NCBI RefSeq assembly: GCF_949987535.1
Contig: NC_080079.1
Span: 49,711,000-49,774,999, forward strand
DNA: 64,000 nucleotides
Source: Balaenoptera acutorostrata
Taxonomy: Eukaryota > Chordata > Mammalia > Artiodactyla > Balaenopteridae
Direction of reading: 5' to 3'
The notes under the pieces are model-generated. The model saw only the letters and a list, made by a program, of their open reading frames with translations, did not search any database and was not told where the DNA came from. The position numbers and the translations under genes were made by a program. Shown here piece after piece: positions 1-11,674 of this stretch (positions are counted from its first letter, which is position 1; each line of letters begins with the position of its first letter).

Positions 1-330
1 CCCCAACTGCCTCCTTTATTGGCTCTCACACTTTGGGCCACTATCAACCTTCCCTAATCAGCCAGGGCCACATACCAGAAACGTGCCCCAGAGCTACTAA
101 AATTGTTCAAACTAGCCAATCCTAAGCAACCTCACCCTGCCGTGCCTAATCATTCCCATGAAAACCACAATAAATGCTTTTGCCCATGTTTTCCCCTCTT
201 TCTCTGCCTCCTGATCGACTCTGGTGCTTCCCCTTGTGGCCCTACATGGCAGGCTGTGCCTCCTGTTTCTAGGGATTTGTGGATATAACAACTTTTTCTT
301 TCATGACAATCATTTCCAGGACTGCATGTC
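1..330 (+). mobile_element. Candidate ERV LTR, 3' portion (solo, cut by the window edge)
   Basis: The stretch has the layout of the R/U5 part of a class I retroviral LTR. A polyadenylation signal AATAAA lies near 169, followed by a T- and C-rich segment with short CCCCTTGTGGCCC and TTTCTAGGGATTTGTGG motifs typical of LTR tails. No primer-binding site, gag, pol or env remnant follows, so it is at most a solo or broken LTR. The family is not identified. It could be an unrelated unique sequence with a chance AATAAA. Confidence 0.45.
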
Positions 331-385
331 TTATTATACCTGATTAAAACAAATCCTAGGAACCCTTACAACAGCCCTATGGGTA

Positions 386-485
386 GGCTGATCAGGACTG
401 TCCTGATTGACACCTGTTGCTCTACATAATTATTAATGATACGGCTTTCATTCTCTAAAGTGTCCCAGTTTGGATGATAAGTTTT
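386..485. mobile_element. DNA-transposon-like fragment
   Basis: The motifs AGGACTGTCCTGATTGACAC, ATAATTATTAATGATACGG and GTCCCAGTTTGGATGATAAG resemble the terminal part of an old, short non-autonomous DNA transposon common in mammals. I cannot name the family or see both ends. No coding capacity. Confidence 0.35.
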
Positions 486-957
486 AAAGGGCCGTACCTT
501 CCTGTTGAGAAACACAGGTGAAATATAGCAAGAGAGGAGGGTCAAGGGCAGAATCCTAGAGATCTGCGGTAAGGAAACTGAGGACTGATACGAAGTGGGA
601 GGAGAGCGTGCACTTATCACATCAGAGAAACTGAGACTTGGGAAGTCACAAGAGTAACAGGTTGTGGAGAAGGCAAAGGGAATGAGAACCATGAAGCAGC
701 CACTGCACGTGGTCTTCCATGGGTGTGGAGGGCAGGGGCACAATGCCTGCGGGCCAGGGGTGGATGGAGGACAAGGTGGGAAGTAGTGACTGCACAGTTC
801 ACTACTCAGGTTTACAATCATGAAGAGAAGCAGGGAAGGAGATGGGCAGGAATCTGAAAGGCAACAAACCTGAGGATATGGTTTGTTTTAAATTGATAAA
901 CTCAGGTTTCATGAGTTTTGTGGATGAAGAGAAGTCGCAAGACAGAAAACACATGGG
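486..957. other. No recognised feature
   Basis: GA-rich sequence with overlapping frames on the minus strand and no domain, splice pattern or repeat that I recognise. Confidence 0.5.
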
Positions 958-959
958 GA

Positions 960-1850
960 AAGGATAGTCTCTTCAACAAATGGTGTTGGGAAAACTGGAT
1001 ATCCACATGCAAAAGAATGAAATTGGACCCCTATTTTACATCATAAATAAAAATCAACTCAAAATGGATTAAAGACTTAGATGTAAGACCTGAAACTATA
1101 AAACTCCTCAAAGAAAACATGGGGTGGGGGCGGGGAACTTCTTGACACTGGTCTTGGCAATGACTTCTTGGATTTGATACCAAAAGCACAGGAAACAAAA
1201 CCAAAAATAGACAAGTGGGACTATATCAAACTAAAAAGGAAAGGAAACAGCAAACAATCAACAAAGTAAAAAGGCATCCTATAGAATGAGAGAAAATTTG
1301 CAAACCATCCATCTAATAAGGGGAAAATATTCCAAATATATAAGTATCTCCTTCAACTCAATAGCAAAAAAACCCAAAAAACAAATAATCCGATTAGAAA
1401 ATGGGCAAAGGACTTGTATAGACATTTCTCCAAATAATACATACAGATGGCCACCAGGTATATGAAAAGGTGCTCAACATCCCCAATCATCAAGGAAATG
1501 AAGATCAAAACCATAGTGGGATATTACCTCATGCCAGTTAGGATGGCAATTATCAAAACTAAAGGATAAGTGTTGGCAAGAATGTGGAGAAATTAGAACC
1601 CTTATACACTGTTGGTAGGAATGTAGAATGATACAGCCACTATGGAGAACAGTATGGAGGTTCCTCAAAAAATTAAAAATACAACTACTATATGATCCGG
1701 CAATCCCACTTCTGGGTGTATATCCAAAAAAATTGAAATCAAGATCTCTAAGAGGTATCTGTATCCCCAAGTTCATTACAGCATTATTCACAATAGTCAT
1801 GATATGGAAACAAACCAAATTTTCATCAACAGATAAAAGGACAAAGAAAT
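960..1850 (+). pseudogene. L1 ORF2 C-terminal remnant
   Basis: This is the C-terminal part of the L1 ORF2 protein (endonuclease plus reverse transcriptase in an intact element). The readable piece at 1628-1850 contains [20 protein letters not shown] followed by [12 protein letters not shown] and [19 protein letters not shown], the conserved ORF2 tail. Upstream, the frame is broken repeatedly: the stretch near 1120-1260 preserves DNA similarity to ORF2 without a continuous frame. No endonuclease or polymerase core is present, so no activity is possible. Confidence 0.85.
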
Positions 1851-1955
1851 TATATATATCATATATACATGTATGTATACATATGATGTGTATATATGTA
1901 TATATGTATATATACATACATGTATATATGTGTGTGTGTGTATATATATATATAA
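1851..1955. repeat. Interrupted (TA)n/(TG)n microsatellite
   Basis: Alternating TATATA, TACATG and GTGTGTGT runs interrupt the L1 ORF2 tail; L1-derived sequence resumes at about 1958. Probably grew from the AT-rich end of ORF2. Confidence 0.85.
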
Positions 1956-2485
1956 AATTGAATCCTTAAAAGGGGAAATTCTGCCATTTGTGACAACATG
2001 GATGAACCTAGAGGAAATTATGCCCAGTGAAATAAGCCAGTCACAGGACAAATACCGCATGATCCCACTTATATGAGACATCTAAAATAGTCAACCTCCT
2101 AGAAGCAGAGAATAGAATGGTTGTTGCCAGGCGCTGGGGTGTAGGGGGGAACTAGGAATTGTTTTTCAATGGGTATAGAATCTATTATGCAAGATGAATA
2201 AGTTCTAGAGATTTTGTTATACAACATAGTACCTGTAGTTAACAGTACAGTATTGTACTCTTTAAAATATGTTAAGAGGATTGATCACACGTTATGTTCT
2301 TACTGAAAAAAGAAGAACGCAAGGATATTTTCTTGAAAGTGATGTATATTTTTAGTGCCTTGGTGCCATGGTTGTGGTGATGGTATCACAGGTGTATGCA
2401 TATGTCCAAATTCATCAAGATGTATAAATTAAATATGTGTATGCTTTTGTATCAATTATATCTCAATAAATCTAAAAAATAAAAA

Positions 2486-3236
2486 GAATTTATGGGACAG
2501 AAACATGGAAAGAGGTCAAGAAGGAATCAGGAAGGCGTGGGATCCAGAGTCCAGGGGGAGACGTTTGTCTTGAAAGAGGAAGGCTATTTCTCAATAAAGA
2601 CCCACTGGGGGAAGATAGAGACATTCTGAGGCAAAGGAGAGAGAAGGTGAGAGTGTCATTATCAGATGAAATTCTCAATAAATTATGAAGCGCAGTCATC
2701 CCCTACGAGTTCAGGAAGTAGGGGTGGGTGCGTGGACCTGGGGAGAGGAGAAAGATTGGGAACAGATGCTGGGGGAATATGCCGGAGGCCAGCAAGGGAT
2801 GAAGAACTGGGTTGTGCAGCAGCCTCAGGGGGCCAGTGGAGGTTAACAAGGACGGGCTTGTCGAGGAGCCGAGGCCCACAGTTCCACAGCCTCTGGATCC
2901 AGGCTGCACGGCGGGGAGGGGAGAAGGGAAGCCAGGTGCTGCCTTCTCCAGTGCTGGAGCAGGAATGGAAAAATGCCAGGAGGGCCAGGGATTTGGAGTT
3001 GTATGTGAGCTTAAAGTTCAAAATGATTTCAGGAGGAACTTGCAGGATGAGAAAATGGGTGATATTTAGGGGGATAAATAGCAGGTGAACAAGGGCTGGG
3101 GAGAGATGGATGTAGGGGCAGACTGTGGTCAACGAGGGTAACATCAGAGGGACTGATTCTTGAGGGATATTTGAGATTCTGTGCTCACCTTAGTTTCATC
3201 TATCCTAAGGGTCCCCCTCAGGCCGATTTCATTCTG
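2486..3236. other. No recognised feature (purine-rich)
   Basis: G- and A-rich sequence follows the L1 tail. Frames overlap on both strands with no recognisable domain. It may be an old repeat beyond recognition by eye. Confidence 0.5.
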
Positions 3237-3440
3237 TGAAAGTGCAGGTAGCCCTCAATTTGCATCCGTCTGATATGCATGAATGTCAGTTACCCTGCTT
3301 TCAAGGTTTTTCCTTTCCTTTAGTTTTCAGATGCGTTCGTTTTGAAATCGAACAGGACCCTTTGTGACCCTCTTGGGTATAAGAACCCCCTCAACCATGT
3401 CCCCCATCTCTTGAAGTAAAAGCCTTTGCTTCAGGCCTCC
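3237..3440 (+). mobile_element. Weak LTR-like segment
   Basis: A TATA-like GGGTATAAGAACCCCC (about 3374) is followed 30-40 bases later by AGTAAAAGCCTTTGC and a CT-rich end, the spacing of promoter and polyadenylation signals in short retroviral LTRs. No terminal inverted repeat or target duplication was found, so this is a guess from layout. Confidence 0.3.
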
Positions 3441-4198
3441 CCTGAGTCTCAAAAGGCTCAAGAGTTAATGATTAGGAAAATGTGAACATATAGTACAAAG
3501 AATATCTGTTGGGGCAGGAAACCGGTAATAATTTAAACAATACATCAGCCATTTAACATGGAATCTATAAAGTATGTCAGAAACTATAATACACTTTTGA
3601 TTGTAAAAATTAAGGGTAATATTTTATATAAAGATAAGAGGTAAAACTGACTTCAGACAAAAATAAGAAATGAAGGACAAGGGCTCCATGGCTGGGTGGT
3701 TAAGTTTGGCAAGGTCCTTGTCATACTTGGGAGGGGGGATAGAGATGATGAATAATAATGTACATTATTATTATATAGACTATCAGACTCCCAAAATTCT
3801 TGTTAGGGTGACTAAGCCTAGCCTTAATTAGCTGGGCTCTGATGACCTGGACACTTCCAATTCCCTCATTTCCAGGACAAAAAAAGCTCCCTGTTCAGAC
3901 CAGATTTCCTCCCGAAGGACCAGTGTCAAACTCTTCATATAGCTGATTTAATCTGCTCCCTGTCTAACTAAGCCATGATTTGTCTCTTACCTTCTCTGAA
4001 CCCAGCAGCATTCTGGTCTGGATCCACAAGGACACCTCACAGCGTGGGGACGCTGGGGTATGGATGGTACTTAATGGGCTCAATGCCCCTTCACCTCCTC
4101 CCCCTGCCTATGCTTGAAGGCCTACGTGTCACCCCATTTGCAATGAAGAAAGAAAGGATACTTCCAGGGAAGGAAGAGTCCAGAAGCAAAAGGAATGG
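3441..4198. other. No recognised feature
   Basis: AT-richer stretch with no repeat end, splice pattern or coding signal that I can support. Confidence 0.5.
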
Positions 4199-4795
4199 GG
4201 TCGTATTAATTATCCATTGCTGTGTAGCAAACTACAAATTTAGCGACTTAACACCCAATTATCATGTCGCAGTTCTGTAGGTCAGAGGTCTAGGTGGGCT
4301 CCACTGGGCCATCTGCCTAGGGTCCCATGGGACTGAAATCACTGGGCCGGGATCTTATCTGGAGGCTCTGGGGGAAATCTGCTTCGCATCTCCTTCAGGT
4401 TGCCGGCAGGATTCAGGTCTTTGTGGATTGGGGACTGAGGTCCCCACTTTCTTGCCGGCTGAGATCTGGAGGCTGCTCTTAGCTCCCAGTGACCACTCTC
4501 AGGTCCGGACCCCCTGCCCCTCCACCTCAGCAACGGAGCCCCTCCTCCATGCTCAAGCACCCACATCAATCCCCTCCGACTACCTTGTCTTCCACCAACC
4601 AGAGAAAACTCCTCAGTTTAGAGGTCCCAGGTGATTAGGTTAGGTTTGATGAAGCCCCTCCCAAAGTCTCCCTATCTTAAGGATACTCACCTGATGAGTA
4701 TCCTGAATGCCATCTGCAAAGTCCCTTTGCCATGTAAGTAACTTCATCAAGGGAGTGATATCTCACCATATTCACAAGTCTTACCCACAATCAAG
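4199..4795 (+). mobile_element. ERVL/MaLR-type LTR (MLT2-like), sense
   Basis: It opens with TTAATTATCCATTGCTGTGT and continues through AACTACAAATTTAGCGACTTA and CAGTTCTGTAGGTCAGAGGTC. It closes with CCCTATCTTAAGG, then CCATCTGCAAAGTCCCTTTG and CCATGTAAGTAAC. This order of motifs is that of the widespread ERVL/MaLR-type LTR that begins TTAGTTATCTATTGCTGTGT. Diverged, with no internal viral genes. The exact subfamily is uncertain. Confidence 0.65.
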
Positions 4796-4799
4796 GAAA

Positions 4800-6394
4800 G
4801 AGGTTGTACAAGGGCGAGGGGCTTCAGGCTCATCTTGGCCTTCTAACCTTACCACAGGGCTGGGAGGTGAAATGCAGTCAGGCTAGGCCTGAAAGGAATT
4901 TCCTGGCCCCTGGTGAGATGGGGAGTTTGATTTGGGGGTATTCCTGCCACACTGGGAATCTAGGAGAGCATGGACCTTGCTGTCAGGTGAGCAGTGCTCA
5001 TCACTTCTTGCTGTATCAGTTCCTTAAACTTAAAGTCATCCCAAACCTACTGGCTTGAAGACCACCGCTTATTTATCTCAGGACACGGCAGTGTGGGCTG
5101 GAAGAGGACTCAGCAGAGAGGCGTCAGCTGGGGCAGCTCGACTAGGGGCCGAAGGTCTGCTTTGAAGAAGTCTCACTTCATGGCTGATGAGGGGTTGCTG
5201 GCCGGCGGCAGGGGCTTGGCTGGAGCTGAGGGCCGGGGTCTCGGTTCCTCTCCATGCAGCCCCTCCACACGGGCTTCCTCACAGAATGGTGACTGAGTTC
5301 CAAGAGCAACGTCCCAAGAGACCGGAAGCGGAGGCGGCCAGCTCCTTGCAGCCCACCACGGGAACTGGCACAGTGTTGCTTCTGCCGTGTTCTCTTGGCC
5401 AAGCAGTCCCAGGCCCAGATTCAAAGAGAGAGGGCAGAACCGCCCCCCCCCATCAGTGCCAGGGATGTCAGAGAATTCGGGGAACAAAGAGTGTTTAAGA
5501 GCCGCCACCCCTGCTGTGTGACCTTGCCAAAGACTCTGAACCTCATCTAGAAAGTAGGACAAACTCTTCCCTTGCTGGGAGGGAGGATAAAGCAGGTAGA
5601 AGCCCAGTCTGGGAGCCTGGGTTCCAGAGGTGAATTCTCTGCACTTTGCAGGGTCGGGGGCCAGTGTGCCTGACCCAAGGGGCAGCAGGAGAAGAGGGGC
5701 TCAGCCGGCTTCACTGGAGGGAGACCCAACCTCGAACGTGACTCCCGGGGCCTGCCTTGGAGAGCCACCCCTGGAATCCTCGCAGTGAGACAGCATGCCA
5801 GTGGGGAGCCCTGGGGCAGCAGCAGGGGAGGGAGCTGGGGGGCTGCCTCCCACTCTTTAGCCAGAAGGATAGACAGAGGGACTTGGGGGTGCTTGGGTGC
5901 AGCTGCGGCAGCAGGCGCTAAGCAGGTGCGCCTCCCCACAGCTGTGGGTGGTGGCCGGGTGCCTCCCTGGGCTCACTGCAGCAAAGGCAGAGTCAGCTTG
6001 CTGTTAGGGCTGTTAGCGCCTGGTCCAGTGAACACCCAGCAGACCGTCCTGGTCCTGGAGAGGGTCTTGCTCCCTCCAGTAAGGACAGAGGTCAAGGGCA
6101 TCTGTGGCTGGAGGTGATCACCCCACCCCCTGCGCAATGGAGGAGGCCCAAGCTGATGCCATCACATCCGCTCTACGCATGGCTGGGCTGCCAGCTCCTG
6201 ATTCTCTAGAGGCAACAAGCTGTGCTCCAGTCATGGGCTGGGAAGGGGTGGGCTCTCCGTCAGCCTCCTGCCTCCAAACAGAGCCTGACTTAGGGTTTTC
6301 CATCACACCATGCTGTTTGGGAGAGCAATACACCCACCACGTCTGCCTTCAGCGTGGAAAGGAGAAAGGAAACTTTTCTTGTCTCTCCTTTGCG
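4800..6394. other. GC-rich sequence without a supported gene
   Basis: Frames of up to 130 residues occur on both strands but overlap each other and carry no family motif. No classical splice-bounded exon stands out. Confidence 0.5.
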
Positions 6395-6482
6395 CCAGGC
6401 ACTGTGCTAGGCATGTCCTAGGATCCAATCCCTATTTTATAGCAGGGAACCTGGGACTCAAGAAAAGCAAAGGAAAGGCCCA
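6395..6482 (-). mobile_element. MIR SINE fragment
   Basis: GCGCCAGGCACTGTGCTAGG and the later CCCTATTTTATAGCAGGGAA follow the antisense MIR order (gtgccaggcactgt, then ccccattttacagatgagg). It is cut off where the LTR at 6485 begins. Confidence 0.6.
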
Positions 6483-6484
6483 GG

Positions 6485-7005
6485 GTGTTAGTTATCTATG
6501 GCTGCATAGCAAATTACTCCAAATTTGGTGGCTTAAACAACATTTATCACCTCACAATTTCTGTGGGACAAGAATCCAGGTGTGGCTTAGCTGGTCCCCT
6601 GGCTTGGGTCTCTCACAGACTCCATCCAGTTGTCAGCTGGGGCTGTGGTCTCATCTCAAGCCTTGACTGGGGAGGGCCTGCTTCCAATCTTGCCCAGTGA
6701 TGTTCGCGCCATTCACTTACTTGCTATTTGTTGACTGAAGCCTCTCTCATGAGGTTTCTTGCCACGTGGGCTTCTCCATAGGGCAGCTCAGGGCATGGTA
6801 GCTGGCTTCCTTCAGAACAGGTGAGTGAGAGGGCAGCTGGGACGAAACTCAGAGTCTTTTCTGTGACCTAATTTTGGAAGTGACATCACATCACGTTTGC
6901 CATATTCTATTCATTAGAAGCAAGTCACTAGGGGCAGCCTACATTCAAGGTTGGGGGGTATTACACAAGCGCGGGAGGTGGGCTCACACCCAGGATAGCA
7001 GGGGG
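6485..7005 (+). mobile_element. ERVL/MaLR-type LTR, sense
   Basis: It opens with GTTAGTTATCTATGGCTGCA and keeps the full motif series: ACTCCAAATTTGGTGGCTTA, CACAATTTCTGTGGGACAAG, CCACGTGGGCTTCTCCATAG and TCACATCACGTTTGCC. It is the same broad type as the element at 4.2 kb, better preserved, and sits in the middle of a MIR. No internal retroviral sequence. Confidence 0.7.
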
Positions 7006-7059
7006 CAGAACTGGGATTTGACTTCCCCCCCCCGTCTCTGACTGCGGCATCTGTGCCAC

Positions 7060-7192
7060 AAACCCCACTCACCACACACATACCATGATACTGCACATAC
7101 AGATATATACACACATTCACAGACACTCACATAAAACATACACCAAACCACATACACGTGGATGTACACACACACACTCATACACACACTCC
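7060..7192. repeat. Degenerate (CA)n-rich tract
   Basis: Many short CACACA runs interrupted by ATAC and CTCA units. Produces meaningless cysteine/valine-rich frames on the opposite strand. Confidence 0.8.
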
Positions 7193-7837
7193 ACTGCTGG
7201 GAGGAGGCTGAGGACAGGGTAGGTACGACACTGACTATTGAGAGTTGAGGTTCTGGTGTCACTTAGAAAATCATCTTAGGACCAAAAATAGAATTCTGGG
7301 TCAAGCCGATTCTGTTTGAAATAAAATCCTAGTTCAAGAAGGAAGTTACAGGATCCATAGCAACCACTTTAGAAAATGGAACGGTTGGTGGAGCTCAGAG
7401 GAGCGGAGGCCTCAGCTGCACAGCCTGCAGTTTGGAGCCCCTTCCTGGCTGGGTGGGCCTGGATACGTTGCCCTTTCTGTGTGACGGTGACACCTACCTC
7501 ACGGCTTGAAGCCTGGCAGTACTAGGCCCTTAGCAAATGTGACCTCACCCTGTTTCCTTTTCAGACAATTTTGCTGTCCTCACACAGTTGTCACAGAATC
7601 AGTTTTTGGAAAGAGAAAGGAAGCATTGTTTTATGGCTGCCGATGGCCAGCTCCAAAGCGAGACCCAGCGGGGAGGAGGCTGGGAAATATTTGTGTGTGG
7701 GCGCAGGTGTGGGTAGGGGCTGTGGTAAGTGTTCCTGATGGTGTGTGTGTGTCCGTGTTTGTGTGAGAGAGGTGCGGCAGGAGAGAGAAGACGTCCACCC
7801 CGTAAATCGGCCTCCTGATTCATGGTCCCAACGACAT

Positions 7838-7853
7838 CCACTAGGTGGCGCTG
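7838..7853 (+). promoter_or_regulatory. Strong CTCF-like site
   Basis: CCACTAGGTGGCGCTG matches the CTCF core (CCASYAGRKGGCRCTR) at every position and keeps its CpG. CTCF is the zinc-finger protein that organises chromatin loops and insulators. The motif is seen directly; binding is inferred. Confidence 0.7.
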
Positions 7854-8094
7854 CCTGCCTGTGCAGCTGCACGTCAGTGCCAGAAAGCGGTGGGTCCTGG
7901 GAGGCAGGCTCCCCCGACTCCCGCTCACCCAATCCCTGTGCCCTGCTCCGTTCCGAGTCAGAAGTCTGTGGCCAACAGATGAGCCTCAGCTGGAAATCGC
8001 TGCCATCAGCCCCAAATCCTGTTTGAGGATGGGCTTAATATTCCACTTCCCAGGGCTGCATTTGTTAGTTTCAGGGAGGAAGGGAAGCCTTCAT

Positions 8095-8235
8095 TTGCCT
8101 CATGCAAAAATCACTTTACATACGTTACTGCTTTGGATCTTCGCAACCACCTGTCAAGTGAGTAAACGGAGGTTCAGAGAGGTTCAGCAACGGCCCAGGG
8201 TCACACAGCCTGGAGGCGAAGGAAACCAGAACTAC
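8095..8235 (-). mobile_element. MIR SINE
   Basis: The antisense MIR core is clear: AGGTTCAGAGAGGTTCAGCA then GGCCCAGGGTCACACAGCCT (consensus ggctcagagaggttaagtaacttgcc and aaggtcacacagct). Confidence 0.75.
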
Positions 8236-10424
8236 CTCCAGAACTACCTGTCTTCATGTGCCCCCACCTGGGCCCTGCCCCGTGTTTGGTGGAGGAGGCT
8301 GTGCTGGGCGCAGGGCAGGGGACTTGTGGGTGCATCAGGGATCATGGACCCAGAGAAGACTGAGGCCAGATGGGGCGGGGCTTCTGTAATTGGGGCTTTG
8401 CTCCCTTCCTGTCTGCTGGGGTGAGAGTGACTGTAGGGCTTGTGGCGCAGAGCAGTATGAGCCAAGGAGGGCATTAATGACCTCTTTCTTTAAGGAGAAA
8501 AAGTCATGGGCAGGCCTGGGGCTGCCCAGCTTGATTCCACAGCTGCCAGGTTCCCTCACATTGGCTGTCCCCACGTGCACCTGACACACAATTCTAGAGC
8601 CATGGGCCGAAGCAGGAGCTTTCCCAGTGGGGCGCCTGGGGTGCAGAGGCAATGGAGCTGGGAAGGAAGCCCTTGGGGAGTTGGAGCAGGGCTGGGGGAG
8701 GGGGAGGGACAGGCTGGTCGCCCTGTTCTTCTGAAGACTCTACAGTCCCCCAATCAGGGAATCCAAGTCTTTCCTACATTGCCTGAGATGAGCAAAGGTG
8801 GCCGGATGGGGATGGATGACCAGGGTCCAGGGAAGGAGAGGGAACACCTGGTTCGCACCCACCTCTGAGCCAGGTGTGCTGGGCAGGTTGCAGGGCTAAC
8901 TCCTATGAGAAACCTGCTGGTGGAGCCATCTCAGGCTCCCTCCATCCCAAGGAGGGACAGAGCAAGCAGGACGGTGAGGGTGCCACCCAGGCTCGCGGGA
9001 CGCACATGTGATTGCACCCTGCCCTGGGGGAAGGTGAGAGCCGGGCTCAGGCCTCCGTGGGAGGGTCTCCTTCCCCCCGGCCCCGGCTGCCCGTGCCCAG
9101 TGTCCGGTTTCCTCATCCTCAGCCTGTCCGCCAGGAAGCTGCCACCGCCACCCTCCCTCCCACCTTTCTGCGCCCCCGAGGCCAGTCACACAGCCCCAAA
9201 CTGGATGCCTGGAGTGCCCTCCGCCCGCCCACCCCTGCCAGCCATTGGTCCAGCTCTGCCTGGCTTTCTGTCTGAAACATGTGCAATGACTCCCCTCGGC
9301 TCCCCACCGCTCTGCCTGAACTGGGGGGAGTCTCCCCAGTCAGCCTCCTGCCTCCAGGGTCACCTACCTCAGGCTTCACCCGCTCAAGTCCACTCAAGAG
9401 ATGTTTAGTGAGAACATTTCCTGGAGTTGTGCTCTGCGTTCCCACAGGGAACATTTCCCACACAGCAGCAAAGCGGCCTTTCTCCATCAGTGCCGCCCCT
9501 GCTCCCAGGGCTCCCAGTCACTCAGAATCTCGATCGGGGGCTCTTAGCACGACTCTCCAGGCCCCGAAGGCCCAAGCCCTTTGGCCCCTGCCTGCTTCTG
9601 CAGCCTGCGCCCCAGCCCAGCATCCCAGCAGCCTGGGCGGCCTGTGTCTGAGCCTCAGTGGGGCTCCCGCTTCTGCTCAGGACACGCCTGGCCAGCGGGA
9701 GAAGGGGTCGGAACCTGCAGGCTGTGGGTAGGACCTGGGAGGTCACACTGCAAGGGAAGGAAGGCCCCTATATTTGTCTTTGGGGCCTCAGGTGTAATAA
9801 AACATCTATTTGGCCTATGCCGCCAGTTCCTGGCACAGAGCTCCTAAAACCCTTGGAATTTCCTGAGTAGTAAGAGTGTCTTTTGTCATTCATAAAGAGC
9901 CCCTTGACCATACCTGACCTTATGTCTCACAGACACACGTGTATCGTGGCGGGCCCTCAGGGAGTTTCAAGGCAGGGGGTGGCCACCAGGAAGAGCAAGC
10001 ACGAGATTGGAGGTGGCAACTTTCAGCCCCACCGGTTCCTGACTCCCGACTCCCTGTGGGGCGGGGGGGACTGGAGATTGCACCCAGTCATGTGACCGGT
10101 GGTGATTTACTCAATCCTGCCTAGGTGATGAAACCCCAAGAAAAGATCTTGAAGCAAGGCATCTGGGTTGGTGAAGACGTGGGTGTGCTGGGAGGGCGCC
10201 CCGGAAGCTCTGCGCCCCCATCCCACCCCTCACCTTGTCCTATTCTCTTCAATCTGGTTGTTCATTTGTGTTCTTTATGATAAACCGTATTAGTGAGTAT
10301 AGGCTTTTCCCAAGTCCTGTGTGTTGGCCTAGAAAATTATCAAAGCTGGGGGTGGTTCGTGGGGACCCTGACTGTGTAGTTGGCTGAGCGGAAGTGTGGG
10401 TAGCCTGGGGACAGCTGCCAGCTT
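8236..10424. other. GC-rich sequence without a supported gene
   Basis: Several open frames (the longest about 200 residues, beginning near 7.8 kb) lie on overlapping strands and carry no recognisable domain. One G-rich run at 8689-8708 has four G3+ blocks and could form a G-quadruplex. Confidence 0.5.
8689..8708 (+). other. G-quadruplex-prone run
   Basis: Four blocks of three or more G separated by one- or two-base loops within 20 bases. Structure potential only. Confidence 0.4.
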
Positions 10425-10575
10425 GGGGCCAGCGTCTGCGGTGGAGGCAGCGCTGTGGCGCTACGCCCTCGCCCTCGCGGGCTGCTCTCACACCAGGCGG
10501 TTAGCATCAGGAGCGCGTTGAATTGTAGGGCGCCCCGTCGTGTGGAGGGCTGGTGTTGGCGCGGCAGGCCTGCAG
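10425..10575. promoter_or_regulatory. Compact CpG cluster (mini CpG island)
   Basis: About 17 CpG dinucleotides lie in roughly 150 bases, including TACGCCCTCGCCCTCGCGGG and GGAGCGCGTTG, whereas most neighbouring sequence is CpG-depleted. Retained CpG density suggests germline hypomethylation, as at a promoter or enhancer. It falls short of the usual 200-base island length and no gene start is recognised beside it. Confidence 0.45.
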
Positions 10576-11670
10576 CCTTCTCCTCCACCCTCACCTCCTA
10601 TGTTTGTCCCCTTCACGACAGTGTTCCAGGCACACTGGTGTGTGCTGCAGGCGCCGTCCTGAGGTACAGTGAACCTCTGAGCCCTGCGGAAGAAGAGAGA
10701 AGCACGAGGGCAGCACGCCTCTCTGGGGCAGAGTCACCTGGAGTTACCAGGAGGAGGGACAATGGCCTGACAGTCCCTTGGGGAGGGCTTCCCTTACCCA
10801 AGGCTCAGCGCCAAATCTCAGGCAGGGAAAGGACCCTTGCAGTGACTGCCGTGTAGCACTCCGGGGCCTGCAGCTGTGGATACAGCAGCTATCCCCTGCA
10901 CATCCTCTGTGAAGTCCCAGGGGAGCTGGCAGCACCTGCAGTTAAGATAAACTGAGGAATGGGGTAACGGATGCTGCTCCAGTTAGTTCTACTGTTTCAA
11001 AGATCAGAGTGGACCAGCCTGGGGCTCAGGACGCAAGATGGGTGAAGCAGGGGGACCTTGGTGGCCGGCATGGCTGTGCTGGGCCCTGGGGTCTTCTTTG
11101 TACTGATCATGACTCTGGAAGGCACGGAGTCTCCACAATTACTACTTGTCCAGGTATGGGCCAGCTCACTGCAGAACCTTCTCTAGTGTTTTCTGGGTCT
11201 TTCGCATCCTGTTTTCCATTCTCCAAACCCCCTCCATGAGAAGGCACATGCTATGAGCATTTGAGAGCTCAGAGGCTTGCTGGCTTTTGTCCGCCGAGCT
11301 TGGCAGTGGCTTGGGAACAGGACATGTTAGCAGGAATCAGCGTTATTGGAAAATCACAAAAACATGTTTTGATGACATTGTAAGCTCTCCACTCTATAAA
11401 GAATTCCAAATGATGTGACCGGGAATGCTGTCGTGGATCCCAGGCCCGGACTCTCCAATTCCCTCCTCTGTGCCTGGGAAAGATACTGCCTCCTCCAGGC
11501 ACACAGTGAGGCCCTGATCATGGGGAGAAACTCAGATGGGTCCTCCAGACTATGGAGAGGGCGTGATGTACTTTTGTCTCCTTTAACTTGTTCAGAAATT
11601 CCACCCGAGATTACTCATACACGTGAGTAATGAGTCCTCATGACGGGCTGCAAAACTTCAGTTGGTCAGC
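10576..11670. other. No recognised feature
   Basis: Mixed-composition sequence with short overlapping frames and no repeat I can identify. Confidence 0.5.
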
Positions 11671-11674
11671 ATGT

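Larger units (their letters stand above)
958..2485 (+). mobile_element. 5'-truncated old L1 (L1M-type), sense
   Basis: It begins inside ORF2 with the L1 hallmark around GGTGTTGGGAAAACTGGATA (about 984) and runs through the ORF2 C-terminus and 3' UTR. It ends in an A-rich tail after AATAAA near 2465-2485. The 3' UTR contains GGTTGTTGCCAGGCGCTGGG and ATGGTTGTGGTGATGGTATC, typical of older mammalian L1 subfamilies. Many stops and frameshifts show it is long dead. An AT/TG microsatellite has expanded inside it. Confidence 0.9.

Noticed and set aside
1..330. Possible retroviral provirus
   Set aside because: No gag, pol or env remnant or second LTR was found; only an LTR-like fragment can be claimed.
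7822..8424. 200-residue plus-strand frame
   Set aside because: Crosses a MIR and overlaps opposite-strand frames; no family motif.
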